The notes beneath the pieces are model-generated. The model was not told where the DNA came from. It saw only the letters and a program-made list of their open reading frames with translations, and ran no database searches. DNA of 64,000 nucleotides from assembly GCF_013408095.1 (NCBI RefSeq), contig NZ_JACBZF010000001.1:434001-498000 (forward strand). Reading direction: 5' to 3'. The position numbers and the translations under genes are program-made. The DNA comes from Novosphingobium marinum (lineage in GTDB: Bacteria > Pseudomonadota > Alphaproteobacteria > Sphingomonadales > Sphingomonadaceae). Below are positions 1 through 9,267 of this stretch, piece after piece. Numbering within the stretch: the stretch's first letter is position 1; each line of letters begins with the position of its first letter.

Positions 1-1
1 C

Positions 2-697
2 GACCGGGCTGCTTCTGTGCGATCCGGTCAGCTCCCGCTGACAGCCGCATCCTCCGAGATCGGCGAACTGGTCTCGCAAGGCAGACTGGTTGAGGCTTCG
101 ACGGCTGCGGAACGCTATCGCGCCATGGCGCCCGGCAATTACGACATTCAGGTCCGCGCAGGCGACGCACGGCTGGCGCTGGGGGACGGGAAAGGCGCGC
201 TGGAACGCTACGACCTGGCGGCCCGGATCAGGTTGCCCGAGGCATTGATGCTGAAGATGGCGGCGGCGCATCTGTCGCTGCGCGAGACGTCCGATGCGGC
301 GCGGCTCGCCGAGGATTACCTGCGCGCCAATCCGCAAAGCCGGGTGGCAGCGAGACTGTCTGCGGAGATGGCGATGGAACTCGGTCGATGGTACCGGGCG
401 CGCCAGCTTTTCGAGTACCTTGCCGCGAACGGCGAAGAAGACGTCACCACGCTTGGAAACCTGTCGCTCGCGCGTTTGCGAACCGGCGATGCCGAAGGGG
501 CGGAGCAGGCGGCACGGCAAGCCTATCGAATGCAGCCTGCAAACCCTGTCGCCGCGCAGAACTGGGGGCTGGCCCTGGCCGCAACCGGTGGCAGCGAGGC
601 AAAGGCGGGCGCGTTGCTTGCGAAAGCGCGCGCAATGATGGGGGACAATTCTCTGATTGCAGAAGGACGGCTGCTGCTCGGCAAGCAGCGAGGCTGA
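2..697 (+). CDS. TPR-repeat protein, 5' end probably cut by the window
   Basis: The reading frame is open to the window edge. The first possible start inside the window is a GTG at 17, which gives 226 residues, so the true start may lie upstream. The protein is almost entirely short paired helices of tetratricopeptide type: recurring patterns such as G-x-x-x-x-A-x-x-x-Y and A-x-x-x-P-x-N appear between residues 18 and 200. TPR folds are protein-protein interaction scaffolds. Size and composition resemble TadD-type proteins of Flp pilus loci, but no other tad gene is visible here, so that is only a suggestion. No transmembrane segment is seen in the visible part. Confidence 0.7.
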   Translation, partial: DRAASVRSGQLPLTAASSEIGELVSQGRLVEASTAAERYRAMAPGNYDIQVRAGDARLALGDGKGALERYDLAARIRLPEALMLKMAAAHLSLRETSDAARLAEDYLRANPQSRVAARLSAEMAMELGRWYRARQLFEYLAANGEEDVTTLGNLSLARLRTGDAEGAEQAARQAYRMQPANPVAAQNWGLALAATGGSEAKAGALLAKARAMMGDNSLIAEGRLLLGKQRG

Positions 698-751
698 AGC
701 GCGCCCTCGACAATCGCCGTCCCGTGAGGCTAGCGGGATCAATCCTTTCGC

Positions 752-1741
752 TTGAACGGGCCGTCCGGTTCCTTGTCCATATTTCGCAGAATCGATCCGC
801 TGATACGACTGATCCTCGGGATGATCCTGCTCGCGTCGGTGTTGCCTGTCACCGGCCGAGGCCTCGAATTAGCGCATGGCGTCGCGAATGTTGCCGTGTT
901 CATGCTCTTCTTCCTCTACGGCCTCAGACTGCCCCGCCGGGACGTGATCGAAGGGCTCGGCGATCATGTCTTCCTGGTCCCGCTGGTTTTCTGGGTTTTC
1001 GGCGCGATGACGCTGGCGGGCTGGATCGTATGGAAGGGCATCGCCGGACTGGCGCCCGCCGACGTTGCGCTTGGCTTCCTGTTCCTCGGCGTGCTGCCTT
1101 CCACCGTGCAGTCCGCCACGGTCTACAGTTCCATCGCGGGAGGCAACGTGGCGAGTTCGGTGATCGCGGCGGCCCTGCTCAATATCGCAGGCGTCTTCGT
1201 TAGCGCTCCGCTCTTCTCGCTGCTCGCGGGGAATTCGGAAGCGGGCCTTGCCGGCGATGTCATCGTCAAGATTCTGGTGATCCTGCTTCTTCCGTTCCTG
1301 CTCGGTCAGGGATTGCAGGGCTTTACGCGAAGCTGGGTACAGGATCATCGCAAGCTGATCGGGCTGCTCGATCGCGGGGTGATCGGACTTGCCGTCTACG
1401 TCGCCTTTTCAGGCGCGGTCGAACAGGACGTGTGGACGAGTGTAAGCGCGAAGGCGTGGGCTGCCATTCTCGCGGGCGTCGCGGTCCTGCTGGCCTTTGC
1501 CCATGCCGGTGCGTGGACTGTCGGCGGACTGGTCGGCCTAGCGCGCGAGAAGCGGATTTCCTTCCTGTTCGGCGGTGCCCAGAAAAGCATCGCGATGGGA
1601 GCGCCGCTGGCCACGGTCCTGTTTCCCGCCGCGCTTGCCGGGATCGTGCTGTTGCCGCTGCTAGCCTATCATCTCATACAGATGATGGTCGCAGCCGTCA
1701 TCGCATCCCGGCTCAATCCGCCTTCCGAAGTCGCAGACTAG
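752..1741 (+). CDS. BASS/SBF-like transporter, bile acid:sodium symporter family
   Basis: An integral membrane protein of 329 residues with about ten hydrophobic segments and very short loops, resembling the SBF-like branch (YfeH type) of the bile acid:Na+ symporter superfamily. Typical features are the early G-L-E-L-A-H-G segment, the P-S-T-V-Q-S-A motif near residue 115 and the F-G-G-A-Q-K-S motif near residue 275. These two crossover-helix motifs mark the family. The start is TTG at 752, with another in-frame TTG at 773; neither has a strong ribosome binding site, so the N-terminus is uncertain. The substrate cannot be read from sequence. The stop codon overlaps that of convergent panB by four bases (CTAG). 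Confidence 0.85.
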   Translation: MNGPSGSLSIFRRIDPLIRLILGMILLASVLPVTGRGLELAHGVANVAVFMLFFLYGLRLPRRDVIEGLGDHVFLVPLVFWVFGAMTLAGWIVWKGIAGLAPADVALGFLFLGVLPSTVQSATVYSSIAGGNVASSVIAAALLNIAGVFVSAPLFSLLAGNSEAGLAGDVIVKILVILLLPFLLGQGLQGFTRSWVQDHRKLIGLLDRGVIGLAVYVAFSGAVEQDVWTSVSAKAWAAILAGVAVLLAFAHAGAWTVGGLVGLAREKRISFLFGGAQKSIAMGAPLATVLFPAALAGIVLLPLLAYHLIQMMVAAVIASRLNPPSEVAD

Positions 1742-2610
1742 CGTTTCGGCTGATAGGTCTGCTCCGGGCCCGGAAAGGTCCGTGCGCGGACTTCCTCGGC
1801 ATACTTTGCAGCCGTATCGGACACGAGTTCGGCCATGTCGGCATAGCGTTTGACGAAGCGGGGAACGCGCTCGAACATTCCGAGCATGTCGTCGGTCACG
1901 AGGACCTGCCCGTCGCATTTCGCCGAGGCGCCGATGCCGATGACGACGCACGAAACCGTCTCGGTCACCTCGATCGCGATGGGTTCGACCACCCCTTCGA
2001 CCACGACCACGAATGCGCCGGCCTGTTCGAGCGCTACGGCGTCCGCAACGATCTTTTCCGCCTCGGCGTCGCTGCGACCGCGCGCCCGGTAACCACCCAG
2101 CACGTTGACCGCCTGCGGTGTGAGGCCGACGTGGCCCATCACGGGAATGCCGCGATTGACCAGGAACGAAACGGTTTCCGCCATCGCCTCGCCGCCTTCG
2201 AGCTTCACCGCCGCCGCTCCGCTTTCCTTCAGAAGGCGCGCGGCGCTGTCGAACGCCTGCTCGGGCGACTGCTCGTACGAGCCGAACGGCATGTCGACGA
2301 CGACGACCGAGTGATAGCTGCCGCGCACCACGGCGGCAGCGTGGTTCGCCATCATCTCGAGCGTCACGGGTATCGTCGACGGCAGGCCGTAGATCACCTG
2401 ACCGAGCGAGTCCCCGACGAGAAGCACGTCGCAATGCGGGTCGAGCAGCTGTGCCTGCCGAGCCGTATAGGCGGTTAGCATGACGACCGGTTCTTCGGTC
2501 TTCCCATCCTGCTTGCGGTCGCGGATTGCCGGAACGGTAAGCCGCCGCATCGGGGCGGGGGTCGGGTTGGCGCGGCTGGTGGCGGAATCGAGCTGGAAGG
2601 TCGTGGACAT
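1738..2610 (-). CDS. panB: 3-methyl-2-oxobutanoate hydroxymethyltransferase
   Basis: First committed step of pantothenate and coenzyme A synthesis: it transfers a hydroxymethyl group from methylene-tetrahydrofolate to 2-oxoisovalerate, giving ketopantoate. The 290-residue protein has the expected (beta/alpha)8 order and the family metal ligands in [15 protein letters not shown] and V-K-L-E-G-G, plus the G-H-V-G-L-T-P-Q motif. The N-terminus has about 20 extra, probably disordered residues. No panC or panD lies nearby. The substrate 2-oxoisovalerate comes from the ilv pathway, whose genes lie 22 kb away in this window. Confidence 0.96.
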   Translation of the reverse strand: MSTTFQLDSATSRANPTPAPMRRLTVPAIRDRKQDGKTEEPVVMLTAYTARQAQLLDPHCDVLLVGDSLGQVIYGLPSTIPVTLEMMANHAAAVVRGSYHSVVVVDMPFGSYEQSPEQAFDSAARLLKESGAAAVKLEGGEAMAETVSFLVNRGIPVMGHVGLTPQAVNVLGGYRARGRSDAEAEKIVADAVALEQAGAFVVVVEGVVEPIAIEVTETVSCVVIGIGASAKCDGQVLVTDDMLGMFERVPRFVKRYADMAELVSDTAAKYAEEVRARTFPGPEQTYQPKR

Positions 2611-2717
2611 GGCGCTCTTTTAGCCGGGGCGGGGGATTGCGCAAACCGTGGCACTCGCGCGCCCTGCACGAACTTGCTACCCACCCTTCTTCCGGAATTG
2701 GCAAGGAACGGGCAGGC

Positions 2718-4151
2718 ATGGTTGCAGCAACGCAGGGTGGAGAGCAGGGCTGGTCGTCACGGACGGCGTTCGTGCTGGCAGCCATCGGCGCGGCTGTCGG
2801 CCTCGGCAACATCTGGCGGTTTCCGACGCTCGCGGGCGAGAACGGCGGCGGCGCGTTCGTCTTCGTCTACGTCGTCTGCGTGATACTGATCGGCCTGCCG
2901 ATGGTCCTCGTCGAAATCATGCTCGGTCGCGCCGGCGGCGGGCATGCGAACGCGATCGGATCGGTCGCCGACGTTGCCGAACAGTCGAAGGTCAGCCGAA
3001 AGTGGTCGATATTCGGAGGATGCGAGGTCCTTGCCGCATTCCTGATCCTCTCGTTCTACTCGGTCGTTGCCGGATGGGTGCTGAACTTCGTCTTCATCTC
3101 CGGCGCGGATTTCTTCGGCAGCCTGTTCTCGGGCGCACCGCTTGCGGGAGCGCACGTCGGAGAGCCGCAGGAGGCCGTTACCGGCCTGATGGGGGAACTG
3201 TTCGCCAGCCCCTGGCGCATGCTGCTGCTCCACGCGCTGTTCATGGCGACGACGCTCGGTATCGTGGCCGTGGGCGTCCACGACGGCATCGAGAAGGCGG
3301 CAAGCTGGCTGATGCCTTCATTCTTCGTGCTGCTGGTGCTCATCACTATCTACGGTGCGTTTACCGGTGATTTTGCGCGCGCGCTCGCGTTCCTGTTCAC
3401 CCCCGATTTCTCGCGCCTATCCCCGACGGCAATCAATGAAGCGCTGGGCCAGGCCTTCTTCTCGCTCAGCCTCGGGTCCGCGGCGCTGATCACCTACGGT
3501 TCCTATGTCGGCAGCGACGTCAAGCTTGCTCCGACCGCAGGGATGATCGCCGCAGCCGATACCGGGGTCGCGATCCTGGCCGGGCTGATGATCTTTCCGA
3601 TAGTGTTCACCGCCGGGCTCGATCCGTCCGCGGGACCCGCACTGATTTTCCAGTCGCTTCCGATCGCGTTCCAGACGATGCCCGCGGGCGCGTTGATCGG
3701 GTTCGCCTTCTTCCTGCTCATCTTCTTCGCCGCGCTGACGAGTTCGATCTCGCTGCTCGAGGGGCCGGTCGCGTGGACCATCGATACGTTCGGCATTGCG
3801 CGAAGGCCCGCGGCTGTCATCGTCGCGCTGGCATCGTTCGTCGTCGGCGTCGCGTGCATCCTCGGCTACGGGGCCTGGTCCGACGTGCGCCTGCTCGGCT
3901 TCTGGGCCATTTTCGCCGAAACCGACATCCTCGACACGATCGACGGCTTCACCGGCAAGGTCATGCTGCCGCTGGCCGGCCTCGGCCTTTCGATCTTCGC
4001 CGGCTGGCGTGCGGATCGCCGGCTGATCGAGGCGCAGACGGGGCTGACCGGCGGTGCCTTCCTGTTGTGGCGGGGGCTGGTGGCCTGGCTTGCCCCCTTC
4101 GCGGTATTCCTCATCCTGATCTTCGGCCTGTTTCCCTGGCTCCTGGGCTGA
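2718..4151 (+). CDS. Sodium-dependent NSS-family transporter
   Basis: A 477-residue inner-membrane protein of the neurotransmitter:sodium symporter family (LeuT fold), importing amino acids or related amines with Na+. The first membrane segment carries the family signature A-A-V-G-L-G-N-I-W-R-F-P followed by G-E-N-G-G-G-A-F, which forms the unwound helix binding Na+ and substrate. About 11 to 12 hydrophobic segments follow. I chose the ATG at 2718 because AAGGAA sits a suitable distance upstream and the signature then begins about 20 residues in; the open frame extends upstream to a TTG at 2637. The substrate is not predictable. Confidence 0.9.
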   Translation: MVAATQGGEQGWSSRTAFVLAAIGAAVGLGNIWRFPTLAGENGGGAFVFVYVVCVILIGLPMVLVEIMLGRAGGGHANAIGSVADVAEQSKVSRKWSIFGGCEVLAAFLILSFYSVVAGWVLNFVFISGADFFGSLFSGAPLAGAHVGEPQEAVTGLMGELFASPWRMLLLHALFMATTLGIVAVGVHDGIEKAASWLMPSFFVLLVLITIYGAFTGDFARALAFLFTPDFSRLSPTAINEALGQAFFSLSLGSAALITYGSYVGSDVKLAPTAGMIAAADTGVAILAGLMIFPIVFTAGLDPSAGPALIFQSLPIAFQTMPAGALIGFAFFLLIFFAALTSSISLLEGPVAWTIDTFGIARRPAAVIVALASFVVGVACILGYGAWSDVRLLGFWAIFAETDILDTIDGFTGKVMLPLAGLGLSIFAGWRADRRLIEAQTGLTGGAFLLWRGLVAWLAPFAVFLILIFGLFPWLLG

Positions 4152-4247
4152 CGCGATTTTCCCGATTGCGCGGATTGCAAAAGCCGATAGATCGATGATC
4201 TGGCCTTCGGGGCGGGCAGTCCGCGTCCGGGCAGGGATTACCCGAAA

Positions 4248-5828
4248 ATGAGCTTTGCCCGCATCAAGCCGCTCGATGCCATCCTCGCGACCGCAGAGAA
4301 GAAATCGCTGACCCGCACTCTGGGCGCGGTGCAGCTTACCCTGCTGGGCGTCGGAGCCATAATCGGCACCGGTATCTTCGTGCTGACCTCAGAAGCCGCC
4401 CAGAAAGCGGGACCGGGGATGATGTGGTCCTTCGTGATCGCCGCGCTGGTCTGCGCTGTGGCTGCGCTCTGCTATTCCGAGATCGCGTCGATGGTGCCCG
4501 TATCCGGCTCCGCATACACCTACACCTACGCGGTGATGGGCGAGCTTCTGGCGTGGATGGTCGGCTGGGCGCTGATCCTCGAATATGCCGTCGCGGCAAG
4601 CGCGGTTTCGGTGGGCTGGTCGGGCTATTTCGTCGGGCTGCTCGCCAATGCGGGGATAGAATTGCCCGTCGCGCTCACCGTCGGGACTTACGCGCCCGGA
4701 GGCTTCATCAACCTGCCTGCGCTCGTCATCGCCTTGCTGGTGACGATGCTGCTGATGATCGGCACGACCGAAAGCGCGCGGGTCAATGCCATCCTCGTCG
4801 CGATCAAGGTGACGGCACTCAGCGTCTTCGTGGTGCTGACCGTCCCGATGTTGCAGGGGCAGAACTTCGACCCGATGATGCCCAACGGCTGGTTCGGAAG
4901 CGAGCGCGGCTTCGGCGCGGTGGGTGCTGCCGCCTCGATCTTCTTCGCCTACGTCGGCTTCGACGCGGTCTCGACCGCTGCCGAGGAGACGAAGAACCCG
5001 CAGCGCAACGTGCCCATCGGCCTCATCGGCAGCCTCGGCATCTGCACCGTTTTCTACGTGCTGGTGGCGGCGGGAGCCATCGGTACGCTCGGCGCGCAGC
5101 CGATCACCGGTCCTGCCGGCGAACTGCTCGCGCCAGGCAGTACGCCTTTTGCCGAGCGGTGCCAGTCGCTCGCCGCGATGGGATCGGAGCCGCTGGTTTG
5201 TTCGAAGGAGGCTCTTGCCCACGTCCTGCGCGAGATCGGGCATCCGGCGATCGGCAACCTGATCGGCCTTGCCGCCTTCCTGGCGCTGCCGTCGGTGATC
5301 CTGATCATGCTGTTCGGCCAGACGCGCATCTTTTTCGTGATGGCGCGCGACGGCCTGTTGCCCGAGAAGCTTGCCTCGATCCATCCGAGGTGGAAAACGC
5401 CGCACATCGTCACGATGATCACCGGTGTCGCCGTCGCGTTCTTTGCCGCTTTCCTGCCGGTGGGCAAGCTGGCGGATATCTCGAACTCGGGCACGCTTTT
5501 CGCCTTCTTCATGGTCGCGCTGGCGGTGATGATCCTGCGGCGCACGCAGCCCGACAGGCCGCGTCCGTTCCGCACTCCGCTCGTCTGGGTGGTTGCGCCG
5601 CTCGCGATCCTCGGCACGCTCGGGCTGTTCTGGAACCTGCCGTTCGATGCCAAGCTGGTCCTGCCGGTCTGGGGCGCGATCGGCCTCGTGGTCTATTTCG
5701 CCTACGGTTTCCGGATGAGCCATGTTGCGCGCGGCCTGGTGGAGATCCACGAGGACGATGCGGACGCGCCGCCGATGCCGGTGCCGCCAATGCCCGGAGC
5801 CCACACGCCGGGCGGCAAGGACGCCTGA
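4248..5828 (+). CDS. APC-superfamily amino acid permease (CAT-like)
   Basis: A 526-residue permease of the amino acid-polyamine-organocation superfamily, closest in layout to bacterial cationic-amino-acid-transporter-like proteins (YfnA type). The first membrane helix contains the G-x-G-A-I-I-G-T-G-I-F motif, and 12 or more hydrophobic segments are visible. A longer extracytoplasmic loop around residues 285-330 holds two cysteines. The C-terminal 25 residues are proline-rich and hydrophilic. AGGGA precedes the ATG. It follows the NSS transporter at about 100 bases in the same direction, but no shared regulatory signal is evident. Confidence 0.9.
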   Translation: MSFARIKPLDAILATAEKKSLTRTLGAVQLTLLGVGAIIGTGIFVLTSEAAQKAGPGMMWSFVIAALVCAVAALCYSEIASMVPVSGSAYTYTYAVMGELLAWMVGWALILEYAVAASAVSVGWSGYFVGLLANAGIELPVALTVGTYAPGGFINLPALVIALLVTMLLMIGTTESARVNAILVAIKVTALSVFVVLTVPMLQGQNFDPMMPNGWFGSERGFGAVGAAASIFFAYVGFDAVSTAAEETKNPQRNVPIGLIGSLGICTVFYVLVAAGAIGTLGAQPITGPAGELLAPGSTPFAERCQSLAAMGSEPLVCSKEALAHVLREIGHPAIGNLIGLAAFLALPSVILIMLFGQTRIFFVMARDGLLPEKLASIHPRWKTPHIVTMITGVAVAFFAAFLPVGKLADISNSGTLFAFFMVALAVMILRRTQPDRPRPFRTPLVWVVAPLAILGTLGLFWNLPFDAKLVLPVWGAIGLVVYFAYGFRMSHVARGLVEIHEDDADAPPMPVPPMPGAHTPGGKDA

Positions 5829-5883
5829 TTTCGCCTTTTTGGAGGGGAGGGGAACAGGCACGATTGCGAATCGCTTCCGTTGA

Positions 5884-5898
5884 GAACATAATAGGAAC
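5884..5898 (+). promoter_or_regulatory. LexA (SOS) box upstream of imuA
   Basis: The sequence reads GAAC-ATAATAG-GAAC, the reverse complement form of the alphaproteobacterial LexA direct repeat GTTC-N7-GTTC. It lies 16 to 30 bases before the imuA start codon, where bound LexA would block transcription or initiation. A second box of the same form precedes dnaE2, which supports function. Confidence 0.85.
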
Positions 5899-5913
5899 AA
5901 CGGAGACGATTCG

Positions 5914-6648
5914 ATGAGTGCCGAACCTTGTTCAGCCGCTGCCTTTGCGCGTGCGCGCGCCGCCGAGTGGCGCCCCGGCTTTACTGCCGGGCGCGTCCGC
6001 CATGCCGAAGTGTTCGCCTGCGCGGGGGAAGCGACCGGCGCTGCGGCGGCGATCGCCTTCGCACTCGATGCGCTGGATGCCGCTACGCCCGATCCGGTGG
6101 CGGACGTCCCGGACGAGCGGGCATGGCTGTGGGTGCAGGACAGGGAAGCGCTGCGGCGCGGTGGACGGCCCTACCGCCCCGGCCTGCCGCGTCCGCTGCG
6201 GCACCGGCTCGTCCATGTCGCGGCGAAAAACGCGGAGGATGCGCTGTTCGCTCTCGAAGAGGGGCTGCGCTGCCGGGACCTTGCCTTCGTGGTCGGGGAG
6301 ATCGCGGGCAATCCCCGTGCGCTCGACTTCACGGCCTCGCGTCGCCTCAGCCTTGCAGCGGAACGGCACGGAGTGCCGCTGTGGCTCGTCCGGCTCGATG
6401 CCGAGCGCGATCTTTCCTCGGCGCGGATGCGCTGGGATGTACGGGCCGCGCCATCGCCTGCGCCGCGCTGGAACCCGCAGGCGCCCGGCACGCCGTCGTG
6501 GCGCGCGGAGCTGTTCCGCTCCCGCAACCACCCGCCCGGACAATGGACCTTGCGCGATGACGGAAAGCTCGTTGCCGAGCGCCCCCGCTCGCCGGATTCT
6601 CGCGATCTGGTGTCGGCGGCTGGCGATCGATCGCTGGCGGCTGGCTGA
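5914..6648 (+). CDS. imuA: ImuA, RecA-like component of the SOS mutasome
   Basis: The 244-residue product matches the ImuA class found before imuB and dnaE2 in many alphaproteobacteria: a degenerate RecA-like core with H-A-E-V-F-A near residue 32, an R-x-L-V-H-V-A strand near 105, and a basic proline-rich tail. ImuA and ImuB work with DnaE2 in damage-tolerant, error-prone replication. A CGGAG ribosome binding site precedes the ATG, and the LexA box above predicts DNA-damage induction. The identification relies strongly on context, since ImuA is poorly conserved. Its 3' end overlaps imuB by 92 bases. Confidence 0.85.
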   Translation: MSAEPCSAAAFARARAAEWRPGFTAGRVRHAEVFACAGEATGAAAAIAFALDALDAATPDPVADVPDERAWLWVQDREALRRGGRPYRPGLPRPLRHRLVHVAAKNAEDALFALEEGLRCRDLAFVVGEIAGNPRALDFTASRRLSLAAERHGVPLWLVRLDAERDLSSARMRWDVRAAPSPAPRWNPQAPGTPSWRAELFRSRNHPPGQWTLRDDGKLVAERPRSPDSRDLVSAAGDRSLAAG

Positions 6649-8134
6649 AGGCATCGGGGAGGGCGAGGGAGCGGATGCCGCACCGCTCGCGCTGATCGCC
6701 GAAACCGCGCACGGACCCCGCATCACCGCTGCCAACGGCATGGGCGCGGCGGGGGGGGCGCGCCAAGGAATGATGCTCGCCGATGCGCGTACGCTGTGTC
6801 CCGAACTGGCGGTTGCGCCAGCCGATCCGGCATCGGACCTGGCATTCCTCGAGCGGCTGGCCCTGTGGGCGCAGCGCTGGGGGCCGTGGTCGGCGCTCGA
6901 TCCGCCCGACGGCATCGTGGTCGACGTGACCGGCGTTTCGCACCTGTTCGGGGGCGAACGGTCGCTCGTCGCCGATACGAAGGCGGCCTTCGAGAAGCGC
7001 GGGATTGCGGTGAGGCTCGCCATCGCGCCGACTGCGGGCGCGGCTTGGGCGCTTTCGCATCACGGCCCGGACGGTGCGATCCTGAAACCGCGGGACGATG
7101 CAGCGGCGCGGCTGGCCGACCTGCCGGTGGCGGCGCTCCGCCTCGACGACGATACACTGACCGTCCTCAAGCGGCTGGGGCTGAAGCGGCTGTGCGATCT
7201 CCACGGCGTTGCGCGGGAGGCGCTGGTCCGCCGCTTTCGCAATCGCCGCGCGCCCGCCGCCAGCCCGCTTGTCCGCATGGACCAGTTGCTGGGGCGGGTG
7301 CCCGAACCGCTGCTGCCTGTGGTGAGCGTGGAGGTGCCCCTCGTCCAGCGGCGGCTGATGGAACCGATCCGCCATCGCGACCTGCTGGATCGCGTGGTGG
7401 CCGACCTTGCAGAGGACCTGGCGCGCCAGCTCGAAGGGCGGGGGGAAGGCGCCCGGCGGCTCGAACTCGGAATGTGGCGGGTCGACGGCGAAGTCGTGAC
7501 GAGGAGGCTCGAACTGGCTGCCGCCAGCCGCGAGCCTGCGCATATCGCCGGCCTGTTCGGCCGCAAGCTCGACGATGTCGATGCGGGATTCGGAATCGAA
7601 CTCGTCCGGCTGCGCAGCGCGTGGACCGAGCCGCTGGCTCTCGGGCAGGGGGATTTCGAGGAAGCCGCCGAGACGCACGGTACCAGCCTTGCCGCCTGCA
7701 TCGACCGGCTGAGCGTGCGACTGGGGGCCGAAGCGGTGCGCCGCCCGGTCCCGCATGCCAGCCACCTGCCCGAGCGGGCGCAGCGCTGGCAGGGGCCGCT
7801 CGAAACCGAAAAGTCGTCGCAGGGCGAGTTCGAATTCCATGCCCGCCCGCTCAAGCTGTTCGACCGTGCCGAGCCGATCGCGGTGCTCTATGCCACGCCC
7901 GACGGCCTGCCGCGCCGCTTTCGCTGGCGCGGTTCCGTGCACGAGATCGCGCGGGCCGAGGGGCCGGAACGGATCGCCCCCGAATGGTGGCGCGAGCGGT
8001 CATGCGTGCGGCTGCGCGACTACTACCGGATCGAGGACGGGGAAGGGCGGCGCTACTGGATCTACCGCGACGGCATCGCGGGAGACGGACGGGGCGGAGC
8101 ACCGCTGTGGTTCCTGCACGGGCTTTGCGCCTGA
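6557..8134 (+). CDS. imuB: ImuB, catalytically inactive Y-family polymerase-like protein
   Basis: A 525-residue Y-family-like protein whose N-terminus (R-I-L-A-I-W-C-R-R-L-A-I-D-R-W) is the typical ImuB opening. Palm/fingers-like and little-finger-like regions follow, then the conserved tail region R-P-L-K-L-F-D-R-A-E-P-I. ImuB homologues lack the acidic catalytic triad of true Y-family polymerases and act as clamp-binding hubs for ImuA and DnaE2. I see no intact D-x-x-x-F-Y-A-x-V-E motif here, in line with that. I chose the ATG at 6557, the first in-frame start that keeps the conserved opening; it lies inside imuA, implying translational coupling. Confidence 0.92.
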   Translation: MTESSLPSAPARRILAIWCRRLAIDRWRLAEGIGEGEGADAAPLALIAETAHGPRITAANGMGAAGGARQGMMLADARTLCPELAVAPADPASDLAFLERLALWAQRWGPWSALDPPDGIVVDVTGVSHLFGGERSLVADTKAAFEKRGIAVRLAIAPTAGAAWALSHHGPDGAILKPRDDAAARLADLPVAALRLDDDTLTVLKRLGLKRLCDLHGVAREALVRRFRNRRAPAASPLVRMDQLLGRVPEPLLPVVSVEVPLVQRRLMEPIRHRDLLDRVVADLAEDLARQLEGRGEGARRLELGMWRVDGEVVTRRLELAAASREPAHIAGLFGRKLDDVDAGFGIELVRLRSAWTEPLALGQGDFEEAAETHGTSLAACIDRLSVRLGAEAVRRPVPHASHLPERAQRWQGPLETEKSSQGEFEFHARPLKLFDRAEPIAVLYATPDGLPRRFRWRGSVHEIARAEGPERIAPEWWRERSCVRLRDYYRIEDGEGRRYWIYRDGIAGDGRGGAPLWFLHGLCA

Positions 8135-8150
8135 GTGCAGCCCAGGAAAA

Positions 8151-8175
8151 AGGCCCCGCCGGCAGGGCGGGGCCT
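8151..8175 (-). terminator. Rho-independent terminator after the hydrolase gene
   Basis: A perfect 10-bp inverted repeat (AGGCCCCGCC / GGCGGGGCCT) with a five-base loop lies between the convergent stops of imuB and the hydrolase. An A-run immediately left of the stem gives a U-run on the minus-strand transcript, so termination of the hydrolase message is favoured. On the plus strand only a weak pyrimidine tail follows, but it may also terminate imuAB. Confidence 0.75.
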
Positions 8176-8196
8176 CTCCTTCGTCACGGGCCGGGA

Positions 8197-9105
8197 TCAG
8201 ACGGGATCGGCCGAAATCGCGTCTGCGGTCACCGCATCCGTCACCGCCTGCGGCTGCGTGCGCACGGTCTTTTGCGCCCCCGGCCTGCCGAGGAAGTTGA
8301 CGAGGTCCTGCGAGAGCCGGTCGCGTTGCGTGGCGAAGACGGCGTGCGGCTCGCCATGGTACTCGACCAGTTCGGCCTGCGGCACCTTCTTCACGACTTC
8401 GCGCGCGGTCGCATCGATCGGCACGGTCTTGTCGCCGGTGCCGTGGATTATCAGCGTCGGCACCCTGAAATTCGGAAGGTCGGGCCGGAAATCGGTGTAG
8501 GCGAATGCGGCCGCCGATTGCAGCGTGGCGTACTGGCCCGCGCGCATCGTGGTCATCCATGCCCAGTGCAGTTCCTCGTCGCTCACCGACTGGCTGACCC
8601 AGCCGACACCGTAGAAATCCTGGAAGAACTTCTTGAAGAAGTGGCGGAAGTCCTTTTTCATGCCCTGTGTCATCTGCTGGAAGACGTCGTCCGGCACTCC
8701 GTCGGGATTGTCGTCGGTCTGCAGCATGTAAGGCACGATGGAACTGACGAGTACGGCTTGCGTAACGCCCTTGCCGCCATGGCGCGACATGTACCGGGCA
8801 ATTTCGCCGCCACCCATGGAAAAGCCGACAAGCGCTGCGTTTTCCATGGCCTCGCATGCTTCCATCACGTCGGCGAGATCGTCCGAGAACGTCTTGTAGT
8901 CGTATCCACCCGGCGGCTGGTCGGAGCGTCCGAACCCGCGCCTGTCGTAGGCGATGGCGCGAAATCCGGCGTCGGCCAGCGCCATCATCTGCGGGTCCCA
9001 GCTATCGGCCGAAAGCGGCCAGCCGTGGATCAGCACCACGGGCCGTCCCTGGCCCAGCGTCTTGACGTAGAGGCTGGTTCCGTCGCGGGTCTGGATCATC
9101 GGCAT
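8197..9105 (-). CDS. Alpha/beta hydrolase, cofactor-free haloperoxidase-like
   Basis: A 302-residue alpha/beta hydrolase resembling non-heme chloroperoxidases and related esterases. The nucleophile elbow is G-F-S-M-G-G-G-E-I-A-R-Y, the acid lies in H-G-T-G-D-K-T-V-P and the histidine in G-E-P-H-A-V-F. The oxyanion strand H-G-W-P-L-S-A-D-S-W is also present. The C-terminal 28 residues are an unstructured Ala/Thr/Val-rich extension. AGGAGA precedes the ATG at 9105; the open frame runs further upstream only as a shadow over dnaE2. It sits between imuB and dnaE2 on the opposite strand, and the dnaE2 LexA box lies about 120 bases upstream of its start. A role in DNA repair is not implied. Confidence 0.88.
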   Translation of the reverse strand: MPMIQTRDGTSLYVKTLGQGRPVVLIHGWPLSADSWDPQMMALADAGFRAIAYDRRGFGRSDQPPGGYDYKTFSDDLADVMEACEAMENAALVGFSMGGGEIARYMSRHGGKGVTQAVLVSSIVPYMLQTDDNPDGVPDDVFQQMTQGMKKDFRHFFKKFFQDFYGVGWVSQSVSDEELHWAWMTTMRAGQYATLQSAAAFAYTDFRPDLPNFRVPTLIIHGTGDKTVPIDATAREVVKKVPQAELVEYHGEPHAVFATQRDRLSQDLVNFLGRPGAQKTVRTQPQAVTDAVTADAISADPV

Positions 9106-9225
9106 GGGGTAGTTCTCCTGCGTTGCGTTTGCATGCCCAACGCACATGGCGACGTCTCCGTTGCACACCTCTCGCCGCTCCGGTGGTCGCTCGGGACAAG
9201 ACGAGACTCGCATCCCGATGCGCGA

Positions 9226-9240
9226 GAACATATAAAGAAC
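9226..9240 (+). promoter_or_regulatory. LexA (SOS) box upstream of dnaE2
   Basis: GAAC-ATATAAA-GAAC, an exact GAAC-N7-GAAC pair like the one before imuA, ends 27 bases before the dnaE2 ATG. It sits in the divergent region shared with the hydrolase gene and could affect both directions. Confidence 0.85.
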
Positions 9241-9267
9241 ACTCGCGCCCGATTCGCGACCTGAACC

